Of a DNA stretch of 64,000 bases, positions 16,617 through 23,837 are shown piece after piece (positions within the stretch are counted from its first letter, which is position 1; every line of letters begins with the position of its first letter). A model generated the notes under the pieces. The model was not told the origin of the DNA, made no database searches, and saw only the letters and a list, made by a program, of their open reading frames with translations. The position numbers and the translations under genes are program-made. This DNA is from Agromyces salentinus (GTDB lineage: Bacteria; Actinomycetota; Actinomycetes; Actinomycetales; Microbacteriaceae): contig NZ_WBIR01000001.1 in NCBI RefSeq assembly GCF_009749395.1, positions 248,001-312,000 of the forward strand. Direction: 5' to 3'.

Positions 16617-16775
16617 TCAGTGCTCCTTCGAGGAGGTGGCCGCCGAGGGCGACCGGTGGGTCGCTTCGGGAAGGCCCGACGGGGTCGTGCGAGCACGACG
16701 CGAGGCGGATTCCCGGAGCAGGGCGAGTTCGGGGCGTTGCCCCGCGAGGTACCAGAGGAGCTGCATGACGTTCAT
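16617..16775 (-). CDS. small protein, 52 aa
   Basis: Short frame starting MNVMQLLWYLAGQRPELALL and ending in a Ser/Thr/Arg-rich tail. The start lies nine bases after the stop of the gene at 16784, with TGAGG as both stop and possible ribosome binding site. It ends six bases before the flavoprotein start. The tight packing favours a real coupled gene, but there is no recognisable family, and the codon use of the tail is not decisive. Confidence 0.45.
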   Translation of the reverse strand: MNVMQLLWYLAGQRPELALLRESASRRARTTPSGLPEATHRSPSAATSSKEH

Positions 16776-16783
16776 CGGATGCC

Positions 16784-17068
16784 TCACGCGAACTCGTGGA
16801 CCAGGCGGTAGCCCTCGGCGAGGAACGCGTCGGTCATGTGCGACGAGTACCAATCGGGCCATTCGTTGTCGAACTCGCCGCCGAGCACGTCGGCCTCGAA
16901 GGCGCCGTGCGCCGCCGCGGCCCCCAGCAGGAGGTGCAGGAACACCTCGCGCGTGGTCGGGCCGTCGCCGGGCTCGGATGCCGCGGGCTCGGATGCCGCG
17001 GAGCCGGAGGGTGCGGCCGTGGTGCCCTGATCTGCCGGGCGTTCGGGTCGTGCGGTCGTGGCGCTCAT
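16784..17068 (-). CDS. small hypothetical protein, 94 aa
   Basis: N-terminal 37 residues are low complexity, including a tandem ASEPAASEP encoded by a repeated CTCGGATGCCGCGGG unit. The rest is a compact helical domain (TREVFLHLLLGAAAAHGAFEADVLGGEFDNEWPDWYSSHMTDAFLAEGYRLVHEFA). It starts three bases after the VOC stop and lies in the same operon. I do not recognise the family. Confidence 0.6.
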   Translation of the reverse strand: MSATTARPERPADQGTTAAPSGSAASEPAASEPGDGPTTREVFLHLLLGAAAAHGAFEADVLGGEFDNEWPDWYSSHMTDAFLAEGYRLVHEFA

Positions 17069-17071
17069 GGT

Positions 17072-17512
17072 TCAGCGCCCCGGGAGGCGGTTCGTGATCT
17101 CCTGCAGCAGCCACCCGTTGCCGTCGGGGTCGCTGAAGGAGGCGAACGACGCGTAGTCGGCCCGCTCGGGATGTGCTCCGCTGAGGCGGTGGTCGGTGCC
17201 GGGGTGCACGAAGATGCCGGCCTCGTGGAAGACCTCCGACACGTCGACGCCGCGCTCGACGAGCTCGGCGCGCGTCTGCACGACATCGCGGACGACGAGG
17301 ATCATGCGGTCGACCGAACCCGCGGGTGCGGTCGTGAGCCCGGTGCCGAAGATGATCGACGCCTGCGACCCGGGCGGGGTGAGCTGCACGACCCGGAACC
17401 CGTCGTCGACCGAGAAGTCGGCGTCGAGGCGGAAGTCGAGTCGCTCGTAGAAGGCCTTCGCGCGGTCCACGTCGGTGACGGGGAGAACGATGACCTCGAG
17501 CTTGAGTTCCAT
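17072..17512 (-). CDS. VOC (glyoxalase/bleomycin-resistance-like) protein
   Basis: 146 aa with paired beta-alpha-beta-beta-beta halves: KLEVIVLPVTDVDRAKAFYERLDFRLDADF at the N-terminus and SFSDPDGNGWLLQEI at the C-terminus, characteristic of the vicinal-oxygen-chelate fold. The substrate is unknown. It is the first gene of the operon VOC, 94-aa, 52-aa and flavoprotein. Its ribosome binding site (AAGGAG) overlaps one arm of the dyad facing the HxlR gene, so repression by HxlR would block it directly. Confidence 0.88.
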   Translation of the reverse strand: MELKLEVIVLPVTDVDRAKAFYERLDFRLDADFSVDDGFRVVQLTPPGSQASIIFGTGLTTAPAGSVDRMILVVRDVVQTRAELVERGVDVSEVFHEAGIFVHPGTDHRLSGAHPERADYASFASFSDPDGNGWLLQEITNRLPGR

Positions 17513-17518
17513 GATGAC

Positions 17519-17560
17519 TTACTCCTTAGTTAGGACTGGATCGTCCTGATGTGAGAGTAA
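17519..17560. promoter_or_regulatory. nested symmetric operator between VOC and HxlR genes
   Basis: Two concentric inverted repeats share one centre: outer TTACTC (17519-17524) and GAGTAA (17555-17560), inner AGGAC (17532-17536) and GTCCT (17543-17547), with equal seven-base spacers on each side. A likely binding site for the divergent HxlR regulator. Confidence 0.65.
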
Positions 17561-17587
17561 AGCGTGCGAAGGGCGTACTCTATTCCC

Positions 17588-18277
17588 GTGGCAGCGAGAA
17601 CATATGAAGATGCCTGCGGCATCGCCAGGTCCCTCGACGTGATCGGCGAGCGATGGGCCCTGCTCGTCGTGCGCGAGCTCGTGTTCGGACCCAAACGCTT
17701 CACCGACCTGCGGGCCGGCCTGCACGGCATCAGCCAGAACGTGCTCAGCCAGCGCCTGCGCGACCTCGAGGCATCCGGCATCGTGCGCCGCATCCTCCTC
17801 GGCCCGCCCGCCAGCACGCACGCCTATGAGCTGACCGACCTCGGCCGCCAGCTCGAGCCCGTGCTCATCGCGATGTCGCGGTGGGGCGCGCTCACCCCGC
17901 CACCACCCGAGGCGGAGATGAGCAACGACGCGTTCGCGCTCGCCCTGAAGGCGCTGTTCACGCCGTCGACCGACGGATTCGTAGGGCGCGCACGGCTGGA
18001 GCTCGTGCGCGACGCGTTCGACGTCGAGCTCGGGCATGACACGATCGAGGTCGCGCGCGCCGCGGGCGGCTCGGGCGCCGCGGGCGGCCCGGGGGGCTCG
18101 GGCGGCCCGGGCTCCGGCCCCGAGCTCGTCATCGAGGGAGCGGAGTCGGCACTGCGGTCGGTCATCTTCGGGCGGCGCACGTTGCCGGCGGCAGCGCGCG
18201 CTGGCGACATCCGCCTCGAAGGGAGCGCCGACGCGGCATCCGCCTTCCTGGGGCGGTTCCGCCGCCCCGGGTCCTAG
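17588..18277 (+). CDS. HxlR-family transcriptional regulator
   Basis: 229 aa from GTG 17588 (an upstream in-frame GTG at 17564 is also possible but lies against the dyad). The winged-helix HxlR domain occupies residues about 8-100: SLDVIGERWALLVVRELVFGPKRFTDLRAGLHGISQNVLSQRLRDLEASGIV. A C-terminal domain of about 100 residues with a Gly/Ser-rich linker (GGSGAAGGPGGSGG) resembles the SCP2/sterol-carrier-like extension of longer HxlR proteins. It probably controls the divergent VOC operon. Its stop overlaps the stop of the convergent DUF1048 gene by four bases. Confidence 0.9.
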   Translation: MAARTYEDACGIARSLDVIGERWALLVVRELVFGPKRFTDLRAGLHGISQNVLSQRLRDLEASGIVRRILLGPPASTHAYELTDLGRQLEPVLIAMSRWGALTPPPPEAEMSNDAFALALKALFTPSTDGFVGRARLELVRDAFDVELGHDTIEVARAAGGSGAAGGPGGSGGPGSGPELVIEGAESALRSVIFGRRTLPAAARAGDIRLEGSADAASAFLGRFRRPGS

Positions 18278-18645
18278 TCCGTCGCGCTCAAGATTCCGGC
18301 GATCGCCTGGTCAAGGCGGCGCCGCTCCTTCGCGATCCACTGCCCCTCGGCGTGGTTGTCCAGCAGCGACTCCGCGAAGGCCACCGGCTCATCGCCGACG
18401 ATCGCCCGCACGGGGGTGCCGTCGGCGGCACACTCCTCGAAGAGGATCATGAGGTCGTCGAGCAGGGTGAGCAGGATGTCGCCGCTCGTGATGACGCCTC
18501 GGTAGACGAGGTACCGCTCGACGGCATCGACCGCCGCTCGGTGCTCCTGGGGCAACTGCTGCTTGCGCAGCTTGTACTGCTGGTATCGCTGCTTCTCCTC
18601 GGATGATGCGGCGATCACGTCGATCCAGGTCGCGACGACGGTCAT
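18274..18645 (-). CDS. DUF1048 family protein
   Basis: 123 aa from ATG 18645 with GGAGGA about seven bases upstream. All-helical protein with the DUF1048 layout (RYQQYKLRKQQLPQEHRAAVDAVERYLVYRG, then DDLMILFEECAADGTPVRAIVGDEPVAFAESLL). Such proteins usually sit beside a PadR or other small-molecule regulator; here a TetR gene is divergent, with two shared operator copies between. Function unknown. Confidence 0.85.
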   Translation of the reverse strand: MTVVATWIDVIAASSEEKQRYQQYKLRKQQLPQEHRAAVDAVERYLVYRGVITSGDILLTLLDDLMILFEECAADGTPVRAIVGDEPVAFAESLLDNHAEGQWIAKERRRLDQAIAGILSATD

Positions 18646-18702
18646 GGTGGTCCTCCTGCTCTTGGCCGCCGCATCGGGAGAATCTGGGCGGCTCGACTGG
18701 TA

Positions 18703-18778
18703 ACGACACGCTACGTGTCGTGTTGATCGGCAAGCTAGCACTGCCCGGCCGACCTGCGCAACACGACACGTATCGTGT
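18703..18778. promoter_or_regulatory. two TetR-type operators
   Basis: Site 1: ACGACAC (18703-18709), five bases, GTGTCGT (18715-18721). Site 2: ACACGA (18761-18766), six bases, TCGTGT (18773-18778). Both contain ACGACACG followed by CGTGT. One lies near the DUF1048 start and the other directly ahead of the TetR start, so one regulator can control both genes. Confidence 0.7.
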
Positions 18779-18784
18779 AGCCTT

Positions 18785-19387
18785 GTGCGAATGAATGCAG
18801 CGCCCGATCCAAGCCGCCGCAGCGAGCGCGCTCGCGTGGCCGTCCTCGAGGCGGCCATGGCGCTCTGCCGTGAAACGGGGTTCGCCGGACTCACCATCGA
18901 GGCGATCGCCGAGCGGGCCGGCGTCAGCAAGAAGACCATCTACCGCTGGTGGCCGTCGAAGGGTGCCGTGCTCCTGGAGGCCGTCTTCGACGCCGCGGCA
19001 TCCATAGCGCCGCACGGAGACACCGGCGACCTGGCTCGAGACATGACCGCCCAGATGATGGGCGTCGTCGCGTTGCTGACCCCGCAAGACGCCTCCCCCG
19101 TCGCCGCGATCATCGTCGAGGCCCAGCGCGACGCCGCCATCGCGGACGCCCTGCGCGAGCAGGTGATCGAGCCCAACATCGCGCACTTCGAGGAGCGCAT
19201 GCGCTCGGCGCAGCGGGCCGGAGAGATCCCCGAGGACGCCGACCTCGGCGCCGCGCTCGACCTCTTCTACGGTCCGATCTACCACCGTCTCGTGTTCCAC
19301 CTCGGCCTGCCCGACGGCGACGAGATGCGCGCACGGGTCGACCTCGTGATCGCCGCGCTACGGGCGATGGGTTCGGCGCAGGGCTGA
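18785..19387 (+). CDS. TetR-family transcriptional regulator
   Basis: 200 aa, GTG 18785 or ATG 18791. N-terminal HTH ARVAVLEAAMALCRETGFAGLTIEAIAERAGVSKKTIYRWWPSKGAVLLEAVF, then a TetR C-terminal ligand domain with PSPVAAIIVEAQRD-like and DLFYGPIYHRLVF elements. Divergent from DUF1048, with paired ACGACACG operators between them, so it is most likely autorepressing and the repressor of DUF1048. Confidence 0.92.
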   Translation: MRMNAAPDPSRRSERARVAVLEAAMALCRETGFAGLTIEAIAERAGVSKKTIYRWWPSKGAVLLEAVFDAAASIAPHGDTGDLARDMTAQMMGVVALLTPQDASPVAAIIVEAQRDAAIADALREQVIEPNIAHFEERMRSAQRAGEIPEDADLGAALDLFYGPIYHRLVFHLGLPDGDEMRARVDLVIAALRAMGSAQG

Positions 19388-19417
19388 GCTGGCTCGGCTC
19401 CGACGAAGCCGGCCCCG

Positions 19418-20002
19418 TTACGGCCGAGGCGTCAGGTCGGCCGGGGGCGGTGACGCCGGAGGCTCGAGCCGGCCGTCGGCGAGGAGCCGCTCGACCGTCG
19501 CCCAGGTCCGGTCGGTGATCGCGTCTCCGGGATAGAACTCGCCGAACAGCTCGTCTGCGGCCTCAACCGACTCGATTCCGCACAGCGCCAGCAGTTGACG
19601 GATGTCGTCGGTGTCACGGCCCGGTCGACCCGCCTTCAGCTTCATGGCGAGCAGTCCGTCGGCGGGCGCGACCTCGATCGTCACGAGGTCGTCGTCGTGG
19701 ATCGACGCCCATCGGATGTCGCGTCCCCACCACGGTGCGAGCTGGGCGGCCTTGAAGTTGAGCCAATCGAGCTGCCACCCGCGCCGCTCGGCCACGCGCT
19801 CGGCAGCCGCGACCACCTCCGACTCGTCGCCCGGGCTCACCTGCACCGCATCAACGTCGACCGTGGTGCGGCGGTCGAAGTATCGAAGCGCGAGCGCTCC
19901 GCCGCCGATGATGCGCAGCCCCACCGGATGACCGGCCTCGTGGAGTTCCGCGACGAGGTCTCGGAGCCCGTCGATCAGGTCGTCTCGACCGAGGAGGATC
20001 AC
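19418..20002 (-). CDS. nucleotidyltransferase-fold toxin-like protein
   Basis: 194 aa. The NTase motif is readable as RIIGGGALALRYFDRRTTVDVDAVQV (GG, then the DxD metal-binding pair), followed by a helical domain with MKLKAGRPGRDTDDIRQLLAL, where Lys and the Asp-Asp pair are conserved in AbiEii/DUF6036-like proteins. It overlaps the upstream HTH gene by four bases. In such pairs the NTase is the toxin and the HTH protein the antitoxin, although some related modules have other roles. The toxin activity is inferred. Confidence 0.8.
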   Translation of the reverse strand: MILLGRDDLIDGLRDLVAELHEAGHPVGLRIIGGGALALRYFDRRTTVDVDAVQVSPGDESEVVAAAERVAERRGWQLDWLNFKAAQLAPWWGRDIRWASIHDDDLVTIEVAPADGLLAMKLKAGRPGRDTDDIRQLLALCGIESVEAADELFGEFYPGDAITDRTWATVERLLADGRLEPPASPPPADLTPRP

Positions 20003-20577
20003 ACGCTCTCCAGGGAGTCCCGCCAGACGAGCACGCCGTGCTCGAGGAACTCATCGGGCACGGCCGAACGCGGCGGCACCGGATCGGCGGCATCGACGAA
20101 CAGCGGTCGGGCTCGCCCGAGATGCCGCTCGGGCGAGCCGGTCCACTCGGGCGTCGGAACGCTCACTTGACCGAGGCGATAGTCGACGAGGGCGGCGATG
20201 GCGGCGTCCCAGGTCTTCGAGCCCGTGGATTCCGGCTCGGCGATTGCGAGCACCCCCCGCAGCAGCCCCTGCTCGGCGGTGAGGTTGTCGTTCATCTGGA
20301 TGAAGGCACGAAAGGCAGAACCGAGGTCGTCCCGCGCGAGCGCATGCCGGATGTCAGCCGCGACCGTTGCGACGTCGTCGCGCGTCGTGGGTGCCGAGTA
20401 CAAGCGGTGGCCGGCGCCGGCGAGCAGCCGCGTCGCGGTATCGAACCGCGGATCTTCGCCAGCCCCCTCAGCAACCGCCACCCGACTCTGCGAGAGCCCG
20501 GCGCGCCGGGCGAGTTCTCGCTGCGTATAGCGGCGAGCGCGCCGCGCGGAACGCACCAAGGTAGCGATGTCAGCCAT
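19999..20577 (-). CDS. XRE-family HTH protein, probable antitoxin
   Basis: 192 aa from ATG 20577, with GAGGTG correctly spaced. An N-terminal HTH-3 domain (IATLVRSARRARRYTQRELARRAGLSQSRVAVAEGAGEDPRFDTATRLLAGAG) is followed by a helical region and a C-terminal extension with FVDAADPVPPRSAVPDEFLEHGVLVWRDSLESV. The order antitoxin then NTase, with overlapping ATGA, is that of a type II or IV toxin-antitoxin operon. A promoter and a near-palindrome sit immediately upstream, as expected for autoregulation. Confidence 0.82.
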   Translation of the reverse strand: MADIATLVRSARRARRYTQRELARRAGLSQSRVAVAEGAGEDPRFDTATRLLAGAGHRLYSAPTTRDDVATVAADIRHALARDDLGSAFRAFIQMNDNLTAEQGLLRGVLAIAEPESTGSKTWDAAIAALVDYRLGQVSVPTPEWTGSPERHLGRARPLFVDAADPVPPRSAVPDEFLEHGVLVWRDSLESV

Positions 20578-20595
20578 GTTCACCTCACGCATAAG

Positions 20596-20613
20596 TCGGT
20601 TAACCCGATCATA
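20596..20613 (-). promoter_or_regulatory. promoter and operator of the HTH/NTase pair
   Basis: A -10 box TATGAT is read on the minus strand at 20608-20613. The near-palindrome TCGGTTAACCCGA (20596-20608) overlaps the likely transcription start about 20 bases ahead of the HTH start codon. Its position suits autorepression by the HTH protein. Confidence 0.55.
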
Positions 20614-20673
20614 GTACGGATATCGCCCGCTGTGCCGACGAAGGCGACCCGCCGCCGCCCGTGCGGAGCGCCC

Positions 20674-21023
20674 CTACGCCCAGCCGAGCTCCCCGAGCCG
20701 CGCGTCGTCAAGCCCGAAGTAGTGCCCGATCTCGTGCACGAGCGTGATGCGCACCCGCGCGCGCAGCGCCTCGAGGTCCGCGCTGTGCTCGGCCATCGTG
20801 TTCTTGAAGAGCGTGATGCGATCGGGCAGTTCGCCGTAGCCGTAGACGCCCCGCGTCTTCAGCGGTCGGCCGCTGTAGAGCCCGTACAGCCGAGGCCGCT
20901 CCCCCGCCGGCTGGTTCGCGGTGAGGATCGCGACGTTCTCGAGGCCCGCACCATCTCGTCGGGCAGTTCGTCGAACGCGTCGGCGACCATGCGCTCGAAG
21001 TCATCATCCGAGATCTCGACCAT
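20674..21023 (-). pseudogene. metallopeptidase family protein (zincin-like), frameshifted
   Basis: From ATG 21023 the frame reads MVEISDDDFERMVADAFDEL, then PDEMVR. At about 20944-20948 one base is missing from a G run; adding it gives GLENVAILTANQPAG and continues to VHEIGHYFGLDDARLGELGWA and a stop at 20674. The HExxH zinc motif and the ending GWA are those of the short minimal zincin family (about 116 aa, usual length). As given, the protein would be truncated in the middle. Either the gene is genuinely broken or this is a homopolymer sequencing error; all other residues look intact, so I favour an error or a very recent event. Confidence 0.8.
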
Positions 21024-21189
21024 GGGCCCAGTCTGCGCCCTCGAGGAGCGCCCGCAGCCGCCCATCGCTGAGGGCGAACGCCGGCCGGCGGCAGGTCAGT
21101 CGGCGAGCCAGCCGGTCGCCGACGGACCCGCGGCGTCAGCGCAGGTCCGCCCTGCGGGCATGTGGGCGGTGCGGCGTAGGGTCGGCGCC

Positions 21190-21630
21190 ATGAGCATCCA
21201 GCGCATGGACAACGTGGCCATCGTCGTCGACGACCTCGACGCGGCCGTCGCCTTCTACACGGCGCTCGGCATGGAGGTCGAGGGTCGCGCCAGCATCGAG
21301 GGCGGCTTCGCCGACCAGACCGTCGGCCTCGACGGCGTGCGGAGCGAGATCGCGATGATGCGCACCCCCGACGGCCACGGCCGGCTCGAGCTGACGAAGT
21401 ACGTCGCGCCCGAGGCATCCGCTCCCGTGCCGGCAGTGCCACCACCCAACACCCTCGGGCTGCACCGGGTCATGTTCGCGGTCGATGACCTCGACGACAC
21501 CCTCACCCGGCTCCGCCCGCTCGGCGGCGAGATCCTGCGCGAGGTCGCGAACTACGAGGACGTGTACCGGCTCTGCTATCTGCGCGGCCCTGGCGGCATC
21601 ATCCTCGCGTTGGCCGAGGAGGTCGGCTGA
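21190..21630 (+). CDS. VOC family protein
   Basis: 146 aa from ATG 21190. Typical glyoxalase-like fold: MDNVAIVVDDLDAAVAFYTALGMEVEGR in the first half, then LHRVMFAVDDLDDTLTRLRPLGGEIL and YRLCYLRGPGGIILALAEE in the second. Potential metal ligands are His or Glu of these strands (E in the last strand). The substrate is unknown. It stands alone, upstream of the convergent MarR gene. Confidence 0.88.
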   Translation: MSIQRMDNVAIVVDDLDAAVAFYTALGMEVEGRASIEGGFADQTVGLDGVRSEIAMMRTPDGHGRLELTKYVAPEASAPVPAVPPPNTLGLHRVMFAVDDLDDTLTRLRPLGGEILREVANYEDVYRLCYLRGPGGIILALAEEVG

Positions 21631-21706
21631 CGCGGTCGGGCGGTGGGGTCGCGATGAGCGGATGCCGCGGCCGGCCCGCGCGCGCAGGCGGCGCCGTGCG
21701 CCCGGT

Positions 21707-22150
21707 TCACCGCCCGTCGGAGGCGTCGGCCAGCGTGTCCAACATCTCGGCGAGACGTTCCCGCTGCACCACGCTGAGCGGCGACAGCAGCGCGGCCTCT
21801 GCCTCGTCGATCGCGGCGTCGAGCTCGCCGAGCGTCGCTCGGCCGGCCGCGGTGATCGCGATGACCATGCGTCGTCGGTCCTCGTCGCTCGCGCGGCGGA
21901 CGACGTCGCCCGCCGCCTCCAGGTCGCGCACCGTCTGGGTCACGTCGCTCGGGTCGAGGCCGGTATGGCGGCCCACCGCCGCCTGATGCAGGTCGCCGAA
22001 CTCGTCGAGCGCGGCGAGCACGCGGGCGTCGTACCCACGCCGACCGCGCTCGGCGAATGCCGCGGCGAGCAGTCGATGCGAGCGTTGCGCCACCGTCGAG
22101 AGCTGCCAGGTGGCCCGCCGCGCGAAGCGGGGAGCGAGTTCGTCGATCAT
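21707..22150 (-). CDS. MarR-family transcriptional regulator
   Basis: 147 aa from ATG 22150 (GTG 22156 two codons upstream also possible). Winged HTH in the middle: LDEFGDLHQAAVGRHTGLDPSDVTQTVRDLEAAGDVVRRASDEDRRRMVIAITAAG, flanked by dimerisation helices. It is divergent from a haloalkane dehalogenase with two strong 17-bp operators between, so it most likely represses both and is released by a small aromatic or halogenated ligand. The ligand is inferred only. Confidence 0.92.
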   Translation of the reverse strand: MIDELAPRFARRATWQLSTVAQRSHRLLAAAFAERGRRGYDARVLAALDEFGDLHQAAVGRHTGLDPSDVTQTVRDLEAAGDVVRRASDEDRRRMVIAITAAGRATLGELDAAIDEAEAALLSPLSVVQRERLAEMLDTLADASDGR

Positions 22151-22168
22151 CCGCACACCCTACCAATT

Positions 22169-22213
22169 CGTTGACACGGCCAACGTTTCGGTTTATCGTT
22201 GGCCGCGCCAACG
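22169..22213. promoter_or_regulatory. two 17-bp MarR operators
   Basis: Site 1 CGTTGACACGGCCAACG (22169-22185) and site 2 CGTTGGCCGCGCCAACG (22197-22213), 28 bases start to start. They lie centrally in the 84-bp intergenic region of the MarR/dehalogenase pair. Both are good dyads with arms CGTTG and CAACG. Confidence 0.8.
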
Positions 22214-22234
22214 TTATTGTGAACAGGAGTCCCC

Positions 22235-23098
22235 ATGCCGACGATCCAGGTCCTCGACTCGACCGTCCACCACGAAGCGCATGGGGAGGGCGACGGCCCG
22301 ACCTTCGTGTTCCTGCACGGCAACCCCGGGTCGTCCCACCAGTGGCGCGGCGTCATCGAGCGCTTCGGCGGCGGGCGCCTGCTCGCGCCCGACCTCATCG
22401 GCATGGGCCGGTCCGGCAAACCGGACCTCGCCTACGACTTCGCCGACCACGCCCGCTACCTCGACGCGTGGTTCGACGCCGTCGGGGTCGAGCGCGTCGT
22501 GCTCGTCGGCCACGACTGGGGCGGTGCGCTCGCGTTCGACTGGGCCTCGCGACATCCGGAGCGGGTGCTCGGCATCGCGTTCTTCGAGAGCATCGTGAAG
22601 CCCATGGAGTGGGGCGACCTGTCGCCCCAGGCGCGTGAGCGGTCCGAGCTCGTGCGCACGCCGGGCCCCGGCGAGGAGCGGGTGCTCACCACCGACGCGT
22701 TCATCCGCCAGGCCTATACCGGTGGCGTGCTTACGCCGGTCGAGGGGGCCGACCTCGACGCGTACCTGGCGCCGTTCCCGACGCCCGCGAGCCGTCGGCC
22801 CGTGCTCGCCTGGGCCAGGCAGATGCCGCTCGGCGGCGAGCCGAGGGCGCTCGTCGACCGCATCGAGGCCTACGACCGCTGGCTCGCGACGAGCGACGGG
22901 GTGCCCAAGCTGCTGCTGACGTTCACGGGATCACCGACGCTGCTCATCGACGAGGCCATGGCGGCCTGGTGCGCGGCCTCGATCGCCGCCCTCGAGATCG
23001 TCGACGGCGGCCCGGCCGGACACCACGCGCAGGAGGACCGGCCCGACGCGATCGCCGCCGAGATCGGGCGCTGGGCCGACCGGCACGCGCTGCGCTGA
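22235..23098 (+). CDS. haloalkane dehalogenase-family alpha/beta hydrolase
   Basis: 287 aa, ATG 22235 with AGGAG five bases upstream. The residues that define haloalkane dehalogenases are all readable: HGNPG (N30 is a halide-stabilising Asn), the nucleophile elbow VGHDWGG with Asp94 and Trp95, Glu118 in FFESI as the acid, and His263 in GPAGHHAQED as the base. This is the HLD-II pattern of LinB and DhaA. It would cleave carbon-halogen bonds by hydrolysis in the cytoplasm; the natural substrate cannot be told. A cap domain lies at about 125-205. Regulation by the divergent MarR is likely. Confidence 0.88.
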   Translation: MPTIQVLDSTVHHEAHGEGDGPTFVFLHGNPGSSHQWRGVIERFGGGRLLAPDLIGMGRSGKPDLAYDFADHARYLDAWFDAVGVERVVLVGHDWGGALAFDWASRHPERVLGIAFFESIVKPMEWGDLSPQARERSELVRTPGPGEERVLTTDAFIRQAYTGGVLTPVEGADLDAYLAPFPTPASRRPVLAWARQMPLGGEPRALVDRIEAYDRWLATSDGVPKLLLTFTGSPTLLIDEAMAAWCAASIAALEIVDGGPAGHHAQEDRPDAIAAEIGRWADRHALR

Positions 23099-23118
23099 CG
23101 GGGCGCCGCGCGGCGCGC

Positions 23119-23137
23119 GCTTCAGCCCCGCTTCAGC
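23119..23137 (+). promoter_or_regulatory. CTTCAG direct repeats ahead of the two-component operon
   Basis: GCTTCAGC at 23119-23126 and 23130-23137, an 11-bp repeat period, ending about 14 bases upstream of the response regulator start. OmpR-type regulators bind such tandem repeats on one DNA face, which suggests autoregulation. Confidence 0.6.
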
Positions 23138-23150
23138 ATCCGCGACGAGA

Positions 23151-23837
23151 ATGGCGTGGATGCGAATCCTGGTGGTCGACGACGAGGTGCGCCTCGCTGA
23201 CGGCGTTCGACGCGGCCTCGAGGCCGAGGGCTTCGCCGTCGACGTCGCGCACAACGGCATCGACGGGCTGTGGCGGGCACGCGAGAACAGGTACGACGCC
23301 ATCGTGCTCGACCTGATGATGCCCGGCATGAGCGGCTGGAAGGTCTGCGAGGCGCTGCGCGCCGAGGAGAACTGGACCCCCGTCCTCATGCTCACCGCGA
23401 AGGACGGCGAGTGGGACCAGGTCGAGGCCCTCGAGACCGGCGCCGACGACTACGTCACGAAGCCGTTCTCGTTCGCGGTGCTCGTCGCGCGGCTGCGCGC
23501 CCTCATCCGGCGCGGCGGCGTCGAGCGACCGGTCGTGCTCGAGGCCGGCGACCTCCGCCTCGACCCGGCCGGCAGGAAGGTCTGGCGCGGCGACGAGCAG
23601 GTCGCGCTCACCGCTCGCGAGTTCGCGGTGCTCGAGCACCTGATGCGCCACCGCGGCCAGGTGATCTCCAAGCGCGACCTCATCGCGGGCGTCTGGAACG
23701 ACGACTTCGAGGGCGACCCGAACATCGTCGAGGTGTACGTCGGCCACCTGCGCCGCAAGCTCGACCGCCCGTACGGGCGCGAGGCCATCGAGACCGTGCG
23801 CGGCGCCGGATACCGGCTGGCGGCCGACGGTGGCTGA
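23151..23837 (+). CDS. OmpR/PhoB-family response regulator
   Basis: 228 aa (ATG 23151, or ATG 23160 for the common length). Receiver domain with acidic pair DDE at 10-12, phosphorylated Asp54 in IVLDLMMPG, and Lys of VTKPF. A C-terminal winged-helix domain (LTAREFAVLEHLMRHRGQVISKRDLI, VEVYVGHLRRKLDRP, IETVRGAGYRL) completes the OmpR plan. Its stop overlaps the kinase start. Likely targets are its own operon and the PepSY gene at 25295, which share CTTCAG repeats. Confidence 0.95.
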   Translation: MAWMRILVVDDEVRLADGVRRGLEAEGFAVDVAHNGIDGLWRARENRYDAIVLDLMMPGMSGWKVCEALRAEENWTPVLMLTAKDGEWDQVEALETGADDYVTKPFSFAVLVARLRALIRRGGVERPVVLEAGDLRLDPAGRKVWRGDEQVALTAREFAVLEHLMRHRGQVISKRDLIAGVWNDDFEGDPNIVEVYVGHLRRKLDRPYGREAIETVRGAGYRLAADGG

